In this document: positions 35,089 to 44,553 of the stretch, in pieces | Numbering within the stretch: position 1 is the stretch's first letter | Layout of the letters: each line of letters opens with the position of its first letter | Made by a program: the position numbers and the translations under genes | The notes under the pieces: generated by a model | Database searches by the model: none | Told to the model about the DNA's origin: nothing | Seen by the model: only the letters and a program-made list of their open reading frames with translations | Origin: Pirellulales bacterium | Lineage (GTDB): Bacteria; Planctomycetota; Planctomycetia; Pirellulales; Lacipirellulaceae | Direction: 5' to 3' | Assembly: GCA_022448265.1 (NCBI GenBank) | Contig: JAKVCC010000009.1 | Location: 21,137-85,136, forward strand | Length of the DNA stretch: 64,000 bases

Positions 35089-36045
35089 TTATTTGCCACG
35101 TGAATTCCCGGAAGATTCGACCGTGTCGTGCTCGACTCGCCTGCCGTCAATCGTCCATTTTTCTGGGTAGAAGCGTGCGGCAAAGATCCCCACAATTTCG
35201 AATAGGTTTTGGTAGTGGAAGTCGTCCAGTTTGATGCGTGTACCGTCCCGGTGGACGAGATACGCTATAGACTGCGAGAGCCACTGGCTCATGTCAATGT
35301 CGATGATATCCTGCGAAGGCCAGTGGCTGCCGTGAAACGCCAGCGAACCGTCCTCCTCAAGTTGGAAGGCTTGGTGCCGCGAAGTGATGGTAAGCCACAC
35401 GAGGTACGGTGTCAGCGGAATGCCAAGGAGAAACAGCCACTGCGCCAACTGATCGAATGTGTTGGGCGCGTTGGGCACGCCCATGCTGGCAAGGAGTTGG
35501 CTGGCCGTGCTGTGGGCGACCAAGCAGATATCTTGAAGCGGCTCGCCAGGTTGGCGGGGTCGCTGGAGTGCGCAGGCGTTGACCACTACGTTGCAGAACC
35601 AGCCGAATCTTGGGTCACCCCGCATAGAGTCGGTCATCCGTCTGGCGTCGGCCCGCACGTCACCCGGCTCCATTGATTTGGGGGGCGGGATGTTCTTGTT
35701 TGTATTGGCCAGCAGCAACAGAAGCCAGGAAGCGTAGTCCGGGTCCGCTGGTTCGCGGATCGCGGTGCCTAGCTCTGCCGACCTTTTCACCAGGATTGTC
35801 TGCAATTCCTGTTGTGTGGCCGACTGGGCTGCCAGCAGCAGAGGCTTGTAGGTAAGTGCGCTGGGGTCGGTATCCAGCACCGCCTTGATGTTCTTGAGTA
35901 AGGTGTATTGGTCCGATTGGCGCCGCTTCGCAGGCGCAGACACGGTGTAGTCGTAGATGCCCCACAGTCCGAGCAGAAGGCACGCCAGAGCGGCCAGGAG
36001 CAATCGTCTGATGCGGTAGGGTGCAATCTTGCAGGTAATGGGCAT
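35089..36045 (-). CDS. Inner-membrane protein of unknown function
   Basis: ATG at 36043-36045 gives 318 residues; a 16-residue longer form from 36093 is possible. One membrane helix near the N-terminus (RRLLLAALACLLLGLWGIYD) is followed by a roughly 180-residue exported or loop domain, then a second helix (LAQWLFLLGIPLTPYLVWLT). The C-terminal part has LEEDGSLAFHGSHWPSQDII and DGTRIKLDDFHYQNLFEI, which resembles a PH-like membrane domain. I recognise no named family. It is isolated, with large spacers on both sides. Confidence 0.6.
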   Translation of the reverse strand: MPITCKIAPYRIRRLLLAALACLLLGLWGIYDYTVSAPAKRRQSDQYTLLKNIKAVLDTDPSALTYKPLLLAAQSATQQELQTILVKRSAELGTAIREPADPDYASWLLLLLANTNKNIPPPKSMEPGDVRADARRMTDSMRGDPRFGWFCNVVVNACALQRPRQPGEPLQDICLVAHSTASQLLASMGVPNAPNTFDQLAQWLFLLGIPLTPYLVWLTITSRHQAFQLEEDGSLAFHGSHWPSQDIIDIDMSQWLSQSIAYLVHRDGTRIKLDDFHYQNLFEIVGIFAARFYPEKWTIDGRRVEHDTVESSGNSRGK

Positions 36046-36533
36046 CTGGAGTTGGGAAGAAGGAAGTCGTGACGTGGAGCGCGACAAAGACAACGGCCAT
36101 TAATATTTGTTGCAGGATACGTTTTCAGCGAAGAGCCATTCCCTTACGCCAGGATTCAGTCTTGTTGTTCTAATAACGAATTGAGTAGGAAATCCCATCA
36201 GAAAATTTCTCAGTGAGCAGGTCCGCAGAGGGGGCACGAGCGGTGCGCGGGGATTCGCTTTTCAAACTTTAGGAACCTCAACCGCCACATCATTTTCCAA
36301 CTGTACAAGTGGTGTCGTGGCTTCGCTTGGCAACTCATCACTCTCGATCTGCTACGTATCGAAGACCCTCATCCATTGTAAATGTTTTGACTCACCGGGA
36401 CAAACGCAAATTTGGCCTTCCGCATTGCTGAATGTTACCGCCGGCTGCATGGCGAGGGTCGTTGACTCTCTGTTGCCTGTTTCATAGGGTAAACCGATTG
36501 TCGGGCAACGAGCGAGATTCAGTTTTCTTAACA
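36046..36533. other. Intergenic region between divergent genes
   Basis: I see no gene here. It should carry the promoters for the membrane protein and the sulfatase, but no clear box pair was found. Confidence 0.4.
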
Positions 36534-37916
36534 ATGAATCGAAGCAGCGAGAATATGCGTTTTTTCAAATGTACGTTCGTGGTGATCTTGGCCGTCGGTG
36601 GAAGTGAGGTCCGTCCTGCCAGTTGTGCCCAGACTGCGCGTAGGCCGAATATTCTTCTCATTATGGCCGATGATCTGGGAGTGGGAGATTTGTCGTCGTT
36701 TGGCGCAGTCGACTTGAAATCCCCAAACGTCGACAAGCTGATTCAGGGAGGCATGCGGTTCACAAATTTTTACGCAAACTGTCCCGTTTGTTCGCCGACG
36801 CGGGCATCCACGCTAACCGGTCGTTATCCGGATCTTGTGGGTGTGCCAGGAGTCATTCGCACGATGGCGCGAGAGAACTGGGGCTATCTTAGCCCTCAAG
36901 CCATCACGCTTCCACAACTGCTTCGCGGGGCCGGGTATCAAACAACTCTGATTGGCAAGTGGCACTTAGGCCTAAGGCCAGAGAATCATCCGTGCAATCG
37001 AGGATTTGACTTTTTTCACGGATTTTTGGGTGACATGATGGATGATTACTACCGTCACCGTCGCCATGGAATCAATTACATGCGACGAAATTTCGATGAG
37101 ATCTCTCCTGCAGGACATGCGACTGATTTATTTACGGACTGGACCATAGAAACCATCAAGACGCGATCGGGGAGTCGCGCGCCCTGGTTTGTTTTCCTAA
37201 GTTACAATGCGCCACATACACCGATTCAACCGCCCGACGATTGGCTGAAGAAAGTCAAGGCGCGTCGACCAGAAATGGATGACCGGCGGGCCCGGCTTGT
37301 CGCCTTGATTGAGCACATGGATGCCGGCATCGGAAGAATCATGCAAACGCTTGATGCGACCGGGGAAGCCAAGCGAACCCTGATAGTTTTTGTTAGCGAC
37401 AACGGAGGGCAACTGGCTGTGGGTGGAAGGTGCGGTCCGTATCGAGGTGGCAAACAGGATATGTATGAAGGTGGAATACGCATCCCGGCTGGTATGCGAT
37501 GGCCAGGTCGTATTGAGCCGGGAACGGAATCGGAGCGGATAACGCTGACTATGGACCTGTTGCCCACGCTGTGCGAGGCTGCTGGCGCAGATGTCCATCG
37601 GCAGATCGATGGTATTTCGTTCTTGCCGACATTGGAAGGCGCCCTGCAAGAGGAACCATTGCGAACTCTTTTCTTTGTGCGCCGCGAAGGCAATAGCCGT
37701 TACCAGGGCCAGGATTACTACGCAGTGCGCCAAGGCGACTGGAAACTAGTCCACAACAATCCGCATGCGCCGCTGGAACTGTACAATCTAAAATCAGATC
37801 CGAAAGAAACTCTCGATCTGGCGGATAAGGAAGTGGCCGTATTTAAGCGGTTAACGAGCGCCCTGCGAGTACAAATACAGCGAGCTGGCGCGGTGCCGTG
37901 GCAGTCACCCCAATAG
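36534..37916 (+). CDS. Exported sulfatase (formylglycine-dependent)
   Basis: ATG at 36534 gives 460 residues; an in-frame ATG at 36555 is an alternative. The signal peptide ends around ASCAQ. The sulfatase domain starts RRPNILLIMADDLGVGDLSS, with the metal-binding DD pair, and has CSPTRASTLTGRYP, in which Cys86 of C-x-P-x-R is converted to formylglycine. Further motifs are TLIGKWHLG, FLSYNAPHTPIQPP, VFVSDNGG and GGKQDMYEGGIRIP. It is a type I sulfatase of the arylsulfatase A/GALNS-like group. Its substrate is probably a sulfated polysaccharide, as for the many planctomycete sulfatases. No formylglycine-generating enzyme is nearby. A GGGCC-CACA-GGCCC hairpin follows the stop. Confidence 0.93.
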   Translation: MNRSSENMRFFKCTFVVILAVGGSEVRPASCAQTARRPNILLIMADDLGVGDLSSFGAVDLKSPNVDKLIQGGMRFTNFYANCPVCSPTRASTLTGRYPDLVGVPGVIRTMARENWGYLSPQAITLPQLLRGAGYQTTLIGKWHLGLRPENHPCNRGFDFFHGFLGDMMDDYYRHRRHGINYMRRNFDEISPAGHATDLFTDWTIETIKTRSGSRAPWFVFLSYNAPHTPIQPPDDWLKKVKARRPEMDDRRARLVALIEHMDAGIGRIMQTLDATGEAKRTLIVFVSDNGGQLAVGGRCGPYRGGKQDMYEGGIRIPAGMRWPGRIEPGTESERITLTMDLLPTLCEAAGADVHRQIDGISFLPTLEGALQEEPLRTLFFVRREGNSRYQGQDYYAVRQGDWKLVHNNPHAPLELYNLKSDPKETLDLADKEVAVFKRLTSALRVQIQRAGAVPWQSPQ

Positions 37917-38079
37917 CGGCATGGGCCCACAGGCCCGTGCGCACAAGAACTACAAAGGTGCTTTACCCGTTCGTCCTTGTGCACCCACAAGCGAATCCGT
38001 AGTGAGCGGGAAATAATCACCGCAGAAAATAGCCGGCGTTACATAGCGCCGCTAACCATCGCAGGAAAATAACGCGCAG

Positions 38080-39129
38080 TTATGTGCCGTTGGGACTTTG
38101 CAGTAGGGCGGCCGTCTCCTTGGCCTCTGCCAGAGATACATCCATGTGGGTCACTGCCCGCACCAGTTGTGGGCCCACAGGCAACACCCGTACTCCGTGC
38201 TCGCTGAGGCGGCTGCAGAATTCTACAGCCGTGCCATGTTTCGTATCAACCGTGAAGCAAACAATATTGGTGTCGACCTGATCGCCTTGGAGACAGAGCC
38301 CGTCTGTCTGGCGGATTGCATCGGCGAGCACTTGGGCTTTCGCGTGGTCTTCCGCTAGTCGCTCGATATGGTGGTCCAATGCATAGAGGGCGCCGGCAGC
38401 AATGACGCCCGCTTGTCGCATTCCGCCCCCAAACGCTTTGCGATGCCAACGTGCACGCCCCATCGCCTCACGTGTTCCGCAAAGGGCTGAACCCACGGGA
38501 GCTCCCAAGCCTTTGCTAAAGCAAACGCTCACCGTGTCAAAATGTTGCGCCCACTTATGCGCAGGAATTCCCGTGGCAACGACGGCATTGAATAGGCGCG
38601 CCCCGTCGAGATGGCGTTTGAGCCCTTCCGCGGCAGCCCAGTTGCATATCGTCTCGACTGTCTTGTAGGGTTGAATGCGGCCGCCGCCAAAATTGTGGGT
38701 ATTTTCCAAACAGAGCAATCGTGTCTGAGGACTGTGCATTTCTTGGGGACGAATACGGCCGACAAGCTGCTCGGCATGCAAAATGCCGTTTTCTCCGGCC
38801 ACAACTTGCGATGCAATTCCCAGTAGTTGCGCGTAGGACGCTTGTTCGTAGCGAATAATGTGGCAATCCGCTTCAGCCAGCAGCTCGTCGCCGGGCCCGC
38901 AATGCAGCCGAATGCCAATGAGATTGCCCTGCGAACCCGATGGGACGTAAAGAGCGTCTTCTTTTCCGAGCAACTCGGCAACACGATCCTCGAGTGCTCG
39001 CACGGTGGGATCTTCGAGGTACACGTCGTCGCCTACCTCGGCCGCAGCAATGGCCTCGCGCATGCCGTGGGTCGGTTTGGTAAGCGTATCGCTGGCCAGA
39101 TCAATCCGAACGGACTGGGCACGTTTCAT
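38080..39129 (-). CDS. ltaE: Low-specificity L-threonine aldolase
   Basis: This is a 349-residue protein, normal length. It has the start IDLASDTLTKPTHGMREAIA, then EVGDDVYLEDPTVRALEDRV, VPSGSQGNLIGI, and SVCFSKGLGAPVGS, where Lys206 should bind PLP. LENTHNFGGGR and HLDGARLFNA are also characteristic. The enzyme cleaves L-threonine or L-allo-threonine to glycine and acetaldehyde. AGGAGCG lies ahead of the start. It is a single gene. Confidence 0.92.
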   Translation of the reverse strand: MKRAQSVRIDLASDTLTKPTHGMREAIAAAEVGDDVYLEDPTVRALEDRVAELLGKEDALYVPSGSQGNLIGIRLHCGPGDELLAEADCHIIRYEQASYAQLLGIASQVVAGENGILHAEQLVGRIRPQEMHSPQTRLLCLENTHNFGGGRIQPYKTVETICNWAAAEGLKRHLDGARLFNAVVATGIPAHKWAQHFDTVSVCFSKGLGAPVGSALCGTREAMGRARWHRKAFGGGMRQAGVIAAGALYALDHHIERLAEDHAKAQVLADAIRQTDGLCLQGDQVDTNIVCFTVDTKHGTAVEFCSRLSEHGVRVLPVGPQLVRAVTHMDVSLAEAKETAALLQSPNGT

Positions 39130-39771
39130 CTCTGGACGCTCCTGAGATATTATATGTTTGGTAAAGTTAAGTTATCTACTACTTCAGTCCAAAAACGTCA
39201 ATGGTCCCCGGTCTTCAAAAGGTTACGTGACGAAGCGTACCAATTCGTTCCGGGGTAAAACTGCGCACAACGGATTCCCTCTTTGGCCAAAAACTCCCTG
39301 ATGAGTATTTTGCTTGGTCGTGGTCCCTAGCAGACAATTTCGCCGTTGATCAATTTTCGATGCGCAGCCAAACATGGACGAATTGGTTGTGTTGACAAAC
39401 GCCACAAGCCAAGCTTATGCCGTAGCAGTCAGCTCGCCACACTGTCACACTACTTCACTATCAGCAGTTATTTCCCAGTTTCCTGCGCAGGAATGACTTT
39501 ATAGACGATGCGTCCTAGCCGACAGACAAATGAAGCACATTGACTGACAACTGAGAAGTTGAGACCACCGCCATCATGATTGCCGGATGCCTACATTGTT
39601 TTTGGGGTCCAGGCGGCGAATCGGCGAGAATTCCCCAGGGGCGCAGAATCCGGCGCAGTACGCACATTCGGAAAATCGCAGCAACTCGCACGAAGGCGGC
39701 ACAAGCCCCGATAAGTGTGCCGCTTTTGCAGCTTCGTTCCAGACGCAACTTATCGCTGCAAAAGAACTTAG
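39130..39771. other. Intergenic region upstream of threonine aldolase
   Basis: Apart from the tRNA at its right end I see no gene. Open frames here are not supported. Confidence 0.4.
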
Positions 39772-39860
39772 CGGAGAGGACAGGATTCGAACCTGCGGTA
39801 CAGTATGACCCGTACGCCGATTTAGCAAACCGGTGCTTTCGACCACTCAGCCACCTCTCC
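39772..39860 (-). tRNA. tRNA-Ser (anticodon GCT)
   Basis: The minus strand folds as a class II tRNA. The acceptor stem GGAGAGG pairs with CCTCTCC and is followed by discriminator G. The D-arm is TGGCTGAGTGGTCGAAAGCA, the anticodon loop is TTTGCTAAA with GCT as anticodon (reads AGC/AGU), the long variable arm is TACGGGTCATACTGTA, and the T-arm contains GGTTCGAATCC. The 3' CCA is not encoded. Confidence 0.95.
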
Positions 39861-39930
39861 GGAGGCGCGTCCTTGCGGACAATCCACAAGTCTAGGCGAT
39901 TGGGCGGCTTCTGCAAGACCGAAGGCCTAT

Positions 39931-42150
39931 TCAAGGGCCAGAGTGTAGTGCGTAGAGCAGCGGTGCGATGATCATGGCCACGACGCTGATCAATTTTATC
40001 AAAATATTGATCGATGGACCCGAAGTGTCTTTGAACGGATCGCCGACCGTGTCGCCTGTGACGGTGGCCTTGTGCATCTCCTCAAATCCGTTGCCCCATT
40101 TGGCGAGACCCTCGTCCTTGGCCTGTTTCTTGGCATTGTCCCAGGCGCCACCCGAGTTGGCTTGGAAGATCGCCAGGCAAACACCCGAAATCGTCACACC
40201 AATCAGCAGCCCGCCCAGCATGTTTACGGAAATTAATCCCACGACCACCGGCGTAGCCACGGCCATTACGCCGGGGGCCACCATTTTTTGAATCGCAGCG
40301 CCGGTGGCGATAGCGATGCAGTGCGAATAGTCCGCCTTGCCGTCGGCTGCGGCGATAGTCTTAGCCTCCTCCTCCGTTGGATCGCGTTCTTCGCTTTCCG
40401 CTTTTTGGGCGGCGACCAGGGCCGGGCGGAGTTCCGGTATCTCGTTGAATTGCCGCCGGACTTCCTGAATCATATCTTGCGCGGCTTTACCCACAGCCAC
40501 CATGGCCATCGCCGAGAAGCGAAATGGCAACATGCAACCAATAAGCATTCCTACCAGAACATAGGGATCGGCCGCGTTGATGCTCACTGTTCCCTGCATC
40601 TTCGTGAGGAATGCGGCGGTGAGACTCAGCGCTGTCAGCGCTGCTGAGCCAATGGCAAAACCTTTACCAATGGCAGCAGTCGTATTGCCCACCGCATCAA
40701 GCTTGTCGGTACGGGCGCGAATGTCGCGGCCCATTTGCGCCATCTCGGCCACGCCGCCGGCATTGTCGGCAATGGGCCCGTAGGCGTCGGTGGCCAATTG
40801 AATCGCAATCGTCGATAGCATCCCCAACGCCGCCATTGCAATGCCGTAAAGTCCGGCACATTCGAATGCCACCAAAATGGCGGCACTGATTACGAGGATT
40901 GGAAACGTCGTCGAGTTCATCCCCACTGCAATGCCCTGGATGATGGTGGTCGCATGTCCGGTGCGCGAAGCATCAACAATGGAGTTTACCGGTTGCCGTT
41001 CGGTGGCGGTGTACCATTCGGTAAGCAACCCGACGGCTACGCCGGCGGCCAGCCCGGCTGCTACGGCCAATGCGATTTGCCACCACTGGTAGGTGGATTG
41101 GCCAGCGATGAGGTCGTCCACCGTCACACCACTGGCCGGCATCATGAATTTGATGGCGCCGACGGTGCCGAGCACCATCAAGGCACCGGCTACGAACGTG
41201 CCCCGATTTAGGCCTTGCTGCGGATCGCCGCCTTCTGGGGTGCTGACAAAAAAGAATCCGACGATCGACGCAATCACGCCGACCATGGCAACGGCCAGCG
41301 GCAGATAGACACCATTCATGCCCGAGCCGGGCTCGGCGTGGTTCAAGCTGACATACCAGGTTGCGCCCAAGATCATCGATGAAATAATGGCCCCCACGTA
41401 GGACTCGAACAGATCGGCACCCATGCCAGCCACATCTCCCACATTGTCGCCAACGTTATCAGCGATGGTGGCCGGGTTGAGCGGATGGTCTTCCGGAATA
41501 CCCGCCTCAACTTTGCCGACGAGATCCGCACCGACATCGGCGGCCTTTGTGTAAATGCCGCCGCCGACCCGGGCAAACAGTGCGATCGATGAGGCCCCCA
41601 GCGAAAACCCAGACAGGATATTGAGCACAAGGCTCAGGGCGCTTTGGTCCTCCGTCGCGTTGGGGTACATTTCCAAATAGGCGACAAATAACCCACCCAA
41701 TCCAAGTAGTGCCAGTCCCGCGACTGCGAGTCCCATGACCGACCCACCGGTGAACGCAACTTGCAGCGCCTGATTGAGTCCGTGCCGCGCAGCGGACGCC
41801 GTGCGTATGTTGGCAGCAGTGGCTGTCTTCATTCCGATGAATCCCGCCAGCGCCGAGCATAACGCGCCCAAGACAAACGATACAGCGATCAAGCCGTTGG
41901 TTTGTTGCGTGCCGCTGACAAAGGAATTCGACACTGCGAGCAGTGCGGCGACGACAATGACAAAAATCGCGAGCGCGCGATATTCGCATTTCAAAAAAGC
42001 CATCGCCCCGTCGGTGATCCATTGGCCGATATCTTGCATACGCTGGTCGCCGGGATCCTGACGCCGCACCCACTTGGCCCGAATCATGGCGTAAACGAGT
42101 GCCAATACGGCGATAGCTGGAGCAAAATAGGCCACTTGGCTGGTATTCAC
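39931..42150 (-). CDS. hppA: Membrane-bound ion-pumping pyrophosphatase
   Basis: This is a 739-residue protein with about 16 membrane helices. The catalytic loop [20 protein letters not shown] (residues 197-216) is followed by [20 protein letters not shown] and [11 protein letters not shown], as in all H+/Na+-pumping pyrophosphatases. The sequence [17 protein letters not shown] has Ala where K+-independent enzymes have Lys, which points to the K+-dependent subfamily. Whether it pumps Na+ or H+ cannot be decided here. The start is GTG at 42148-42150, preceded by GAGGAAAT. It hydrolyses cytoplasmic pyrophosphate to energise the membrane. Confidence 0.95.
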   Translation of the reverse strand: MNTSQVAYFAPAIAVLALVYAMIRAKWVRRQDPGDQRMQDIGQWITDGAMAFLKCEYRALAIFVIVVAALLAVSNSFVSGTQQTNGLIAVSFVLGALCSALAGFIGMKTATAANIRTASAARHGLNQALQVAFTGGSVMGLAVAGLALLGLGGLFVAYLEMYPNATEDQSALSLVLNILSGFSLGASSIALFARVGGGIYTKAADVGADLVGKVEAGIPEDHPLNPATIADNVGDNVGDVAGMGADLFESYVGAIISSMILGATWYVSLNHAEPGSGMNGVYLPLAVAMVGVIASIVGFFFVSTPEGGDPQQGLNRGTFVAGALMVLGTVGAIKFMMPASGVTVDDLIAGQSTYQWWQIALAVAAGLAAGVAVGLLTEWYTATERQPVNSIVDASRTGHATTIIQGIAVGMNSTTFPILVISAAILVAFECAGLYGIAMAALGMLSTIAIQLATDAYGPIADNAGGVAEMAQMGRDIRARTDKLDAVGNTTAAIGKGFAIGSAALTALSLTAAFLTKMQGTVSINAADPYVLVGMLIGCMLPFRFSAMAMVAVGKAAQDMIQEVRRQFNEIPELRPALVAAQKAESEERDPTEEEAKTIAAADGKADYSHCIAIATGAAIQKMVAPGVMAVATPVVVGLISVNMLGGLLIGVTISGVCLAIFQANSGGAWDNAKKQAKDEGLAKWGNGFEEMHKATVTGDTVGDPFKDTSGPSINILIKLISVVAMIIAPLLYALHSGP

Positions 42151-42449
42151 AGTGTCATTTCCTCTGAAACCCGACGAATTCTTTAAACTGCCCTACCGTG
42201 TAGCAAATCTAGCATACGTTGTGTGGTGAAGACGGCCATTCATCACCCAGCCATGGGAAAATCCGTTTTAGACCTCAATGCAGACCTAGCGACCGTCATG
42301 GAACCGCCTGACGGCCGTTACCGAAAACGGGATTCCTGGAACGGGCCCGGATTCTTTCCACTGCCGAAAGCACATGCGGATGGCCTAGGGCGCACCCCAG
42401 TGTGGGAGTCTACGCAAGAGGTGCGATTCTGTGAACAGGGAATTTGCAA

Positions 42450-43535
42450 TTAACGACGTTTAAGCGCGCGATCGGAGGGGGAGCCTGCCACGAGAATGTC
42501 TGCCAGATCGTCCAGCCAGCATTCCAGCAGTGTCGCCTGGTTCGCGTAGCGATCCAGTGCGATTTCCGCTTCGAGACAGCAATCAATGGCCGCCAACGCA
42601 GTCTCTGCAGTCGATGGTTCCGCTGGGGGCAATCCAGCCAGGGAACGCGGTGGCCGTGCTCCGCAACCGGCAAAGAGCGCTTGCCGAAAATGGCCCCCTG
42701 CCAACTGGAAGACAAGCCGCAACCGTCGTCGCCGGTCGTTGGCTTCCTCACCAGCCTTGGCTTCCTCGCCAGCCTGGTTAACGAATTCAGTCAAGTCGGT
42801 GGTCAGTCGGCGGCTGTCAAACCGAGAGGTCGTCAGTTGTGGAAGCAGTCGCTCCCACCATTGTCCCAGCTGGGCATCCGCTAGTTCCGAAGCTCGCTCC
42901 ATGCTACCGCCGCTTATTGAGGCCAGTCGTTCGGCGTCGGCTGGTTCGGCCACAATCTCCTTTTGCAAGAGCAGATTGCGAACGATTTCGGGCGCGAGCG
43001 GTTCAAATCGGATCACCTGAGTCCGTGAGACGATCGTCGGCAGTTGCCGGGCCCGGCTCGTGCCAATCAGGATCAGCACGGCCCCCGGGGGTGGCTCTTC
43101 AAGCGTCTTGAGCAGGGAATTGGAACTTTCGGTGGTGAGATGATCTGCGTCGTCAATAATTGCCACTCGGCGCTTGCCAAGCATGGGCCGCAATGACACG
43201 TTGTGACAGAGTCCCTCCTGATGGCGATGGGCCTGGTCGCCCACAAATAGCTTGATCGGCAGCTTACGCTTGCCGGCGGGCAAGCTTACTACGTCCACAT
43301 CTGGGTGGTTGCCGACGGCGTGTAGCCGGCACGACTCGCAGGAGTCGCAGGGGGCGGCAAGCTGCTGCGGAGCTTGACTGCCACACAGGAGCGACTGGGC
43401 GAGCTGACCAGCAAAAAGTCGCTTTCCTACACCTGCCGGGCCCAAGAACAGGTAGCTCGACGCTAACCGATTGTGGGACACGCTCTGGCGAAAATGCTCA
43501 ACGACAGAATCGTGTCCATCAATGCCTTGCCACAT
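42450..43535 (-). CDS. holB: DNA polymerase III subunit delta' (clamp-loader)
   Basis: ATG at 43533-43535 gives 361 residues; an ATG at 43577 is also in frame. It starts MWQGIDGHDSVVEHFRQSVS. It has Walker A GPAGVGKRLFAG (residues 32-43), a zinc module CDSCESCRLH, Walker B-like VAIIDDADHL, and SSNSLLKTLEEPPPGAVLIL followed by the sensor 1 region IGTSRARQLPTIVSR. It is shorter and more divergent in the C-terminal collar domain. It belongs to the DnaX/HolA/HolB clamp-loader that opens the beta clamp. It lies 205 bp after purQ on the same strand. Confidence 0.9.
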   Translation of the reverse strand: MWQGIDGHDSVVEHFRQSVSHNRLASSYLFLGPAGVGKRLFAGQLAQSLLCGSQAPQQLAAPCDSCESCRLHAVGNHPDVDVVSLPAGKRKLPIKLFVGDQAHRHQEGLCHNVSLRPMLGKRRVAIIDDADHLTTESSNSLLKTLEEPPPGAVLILIGTSRARQLPTIVSRTQVIRFEPLAPEIVRNLLLQKEIVAEPADAERLASISGGSMERASELADAQLGQWWERLLPQLTTSRFDSRRLTTDLTEFVNQAGEEAKAGEEANDRRRRLRLVFQLAGGHFRQALFAGCGARPPRSLAGLPPAEPSTAETALAAIDCCLEAEIALDRYANQATLLECWLDDLADILVAGSPSDRALKRR

Positions 43536-43739
43536 GAAACGCAACGTCGAGGGGGAAGGAGCCAATGGGAAAGGCATATCGTAGCAGCGATAACTCCGTG
43601 GCGACAAGCCATGGGGAATCGGCGCAGGTGATTCGGATTGCCCGCACGGACAAAATAAGGTCCTTCAGCACCACGTCAGGCGGATTCGAAAACCACCATG
43701 TCAAGAGCTTCTTGTGGACTGTTCTGGGATAGCTCGAGC

Positions 43740-44516
43740 CTAGGAAAAATAGCGGACACCATTGCGGAAGACGTGCAAGCCGCCTCCTGCGGGCCGCTCG
43801 GGCATTCGCGTCCACTGAGGATGCTGTGTGGGGTCGATAAATCGCTCAGGATGCGGCATGAGCCCCAGTACGCGGCCCGTCTTGTCGCACATGCCGGCCA
43901 CGTCACCCACTGCTCCATTTGGATTATAGGGTTCGGCGATTCGGCAACCATTTTCCGGCTGGGGGCAGTATCGTAACACCAATTGCTCTGCAGACTCAAG
44001 TTGTGCGAACGATTCCGCATCGCGTGTAACGAACTTCCCTTCGGCATGCGCGATCGGCAGAAAGGCATCTTCGATTCCGGCCAGGAAAACACACTTGTCG
44101 TTCGTTTTCCGCAAGTGCACCCAGCGGGCTACATAACACCCCGAATCGTTCCAAGTCAGCGAAGCGGTCGGCCCCTGGCCATCGTCTGTGTCTAGAATCC
44201 CGGACTTGATGAGGACTTGAAAGCCGTTGCAGATGCCCAGCACCAGTTTTCCGGCATCGCAGAACTCTCGCATGACGTCACTCAGGTGATGGCGAATCTT
44301 GTTAGCGAAAATGCGCCCCGCCGCCACGTCATCGCCGTAGCTGAAGCCGCCTGGAATACACAGGATTTGAAAGTTTGCAGCGAGTTGCGGAGATTCCAAC
44401 CAGCGATTTAGGTGGACGACTTCCGGCAGACCTCCAGCGCACTGAAAGGCATATGCGGTTTCCGCATCGCAGTTGGTGCCTGGGGCGCGAAGAATCAGGA
44501 TGCGAGGCTTGGACAT
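43740..44516 (-). CDS. purQ: Phosphoribosylformylglycinamidine synthase, glutaminase subunit
   Basis: This is a 258-residue protein. A class I glutamine amidotransferase with the nucleophile elbow LVLGICNGFQVL (Cys96), the early motif APGTNCDAETAYAF, GGFSYGDDVAAGRIFA, and GLMPHPER with the catalytic His. It supplies ammonia to PurL for conversion of FGAR to FGAM in purine synthesis. It follows purL by 37 bp on the same strand. It has the standard PurQ length. Confidence 0.95.
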   Translation of the reverse strand: MSKPRILILRAPGTNCDAETAYAFQCAGGLPEVVHLNRWLESPQLAANFQILCIPGGFSYGDDVAAGRIFANKIRHHLSDVMREFCDAGKLVLGICNGFQVLIKSGILDTDDGQGPTASLTWNDSGCYVARWVHLRKTNDKCVFLAGIEDAFLPIAHAEGKFVTRDAESFAQLESAEQLVLRYCPQPENGCRIAEPYNPNGAVGDVAGMCDKTGRVLGLMPHPERFIDPTQHPQWTRMPERPAGGGLHVFRNGVRYFS

Positions 44517-44553
44517 GTGTTCCGAGGTTCGAGTTTCAAGTTGTCTGTTGGCA

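Noticed and set aside
42223-42453. 76-codon plus-strand frame between holB and hppA
   Set aside because: No ribosome binding site and no recognisable sequence.
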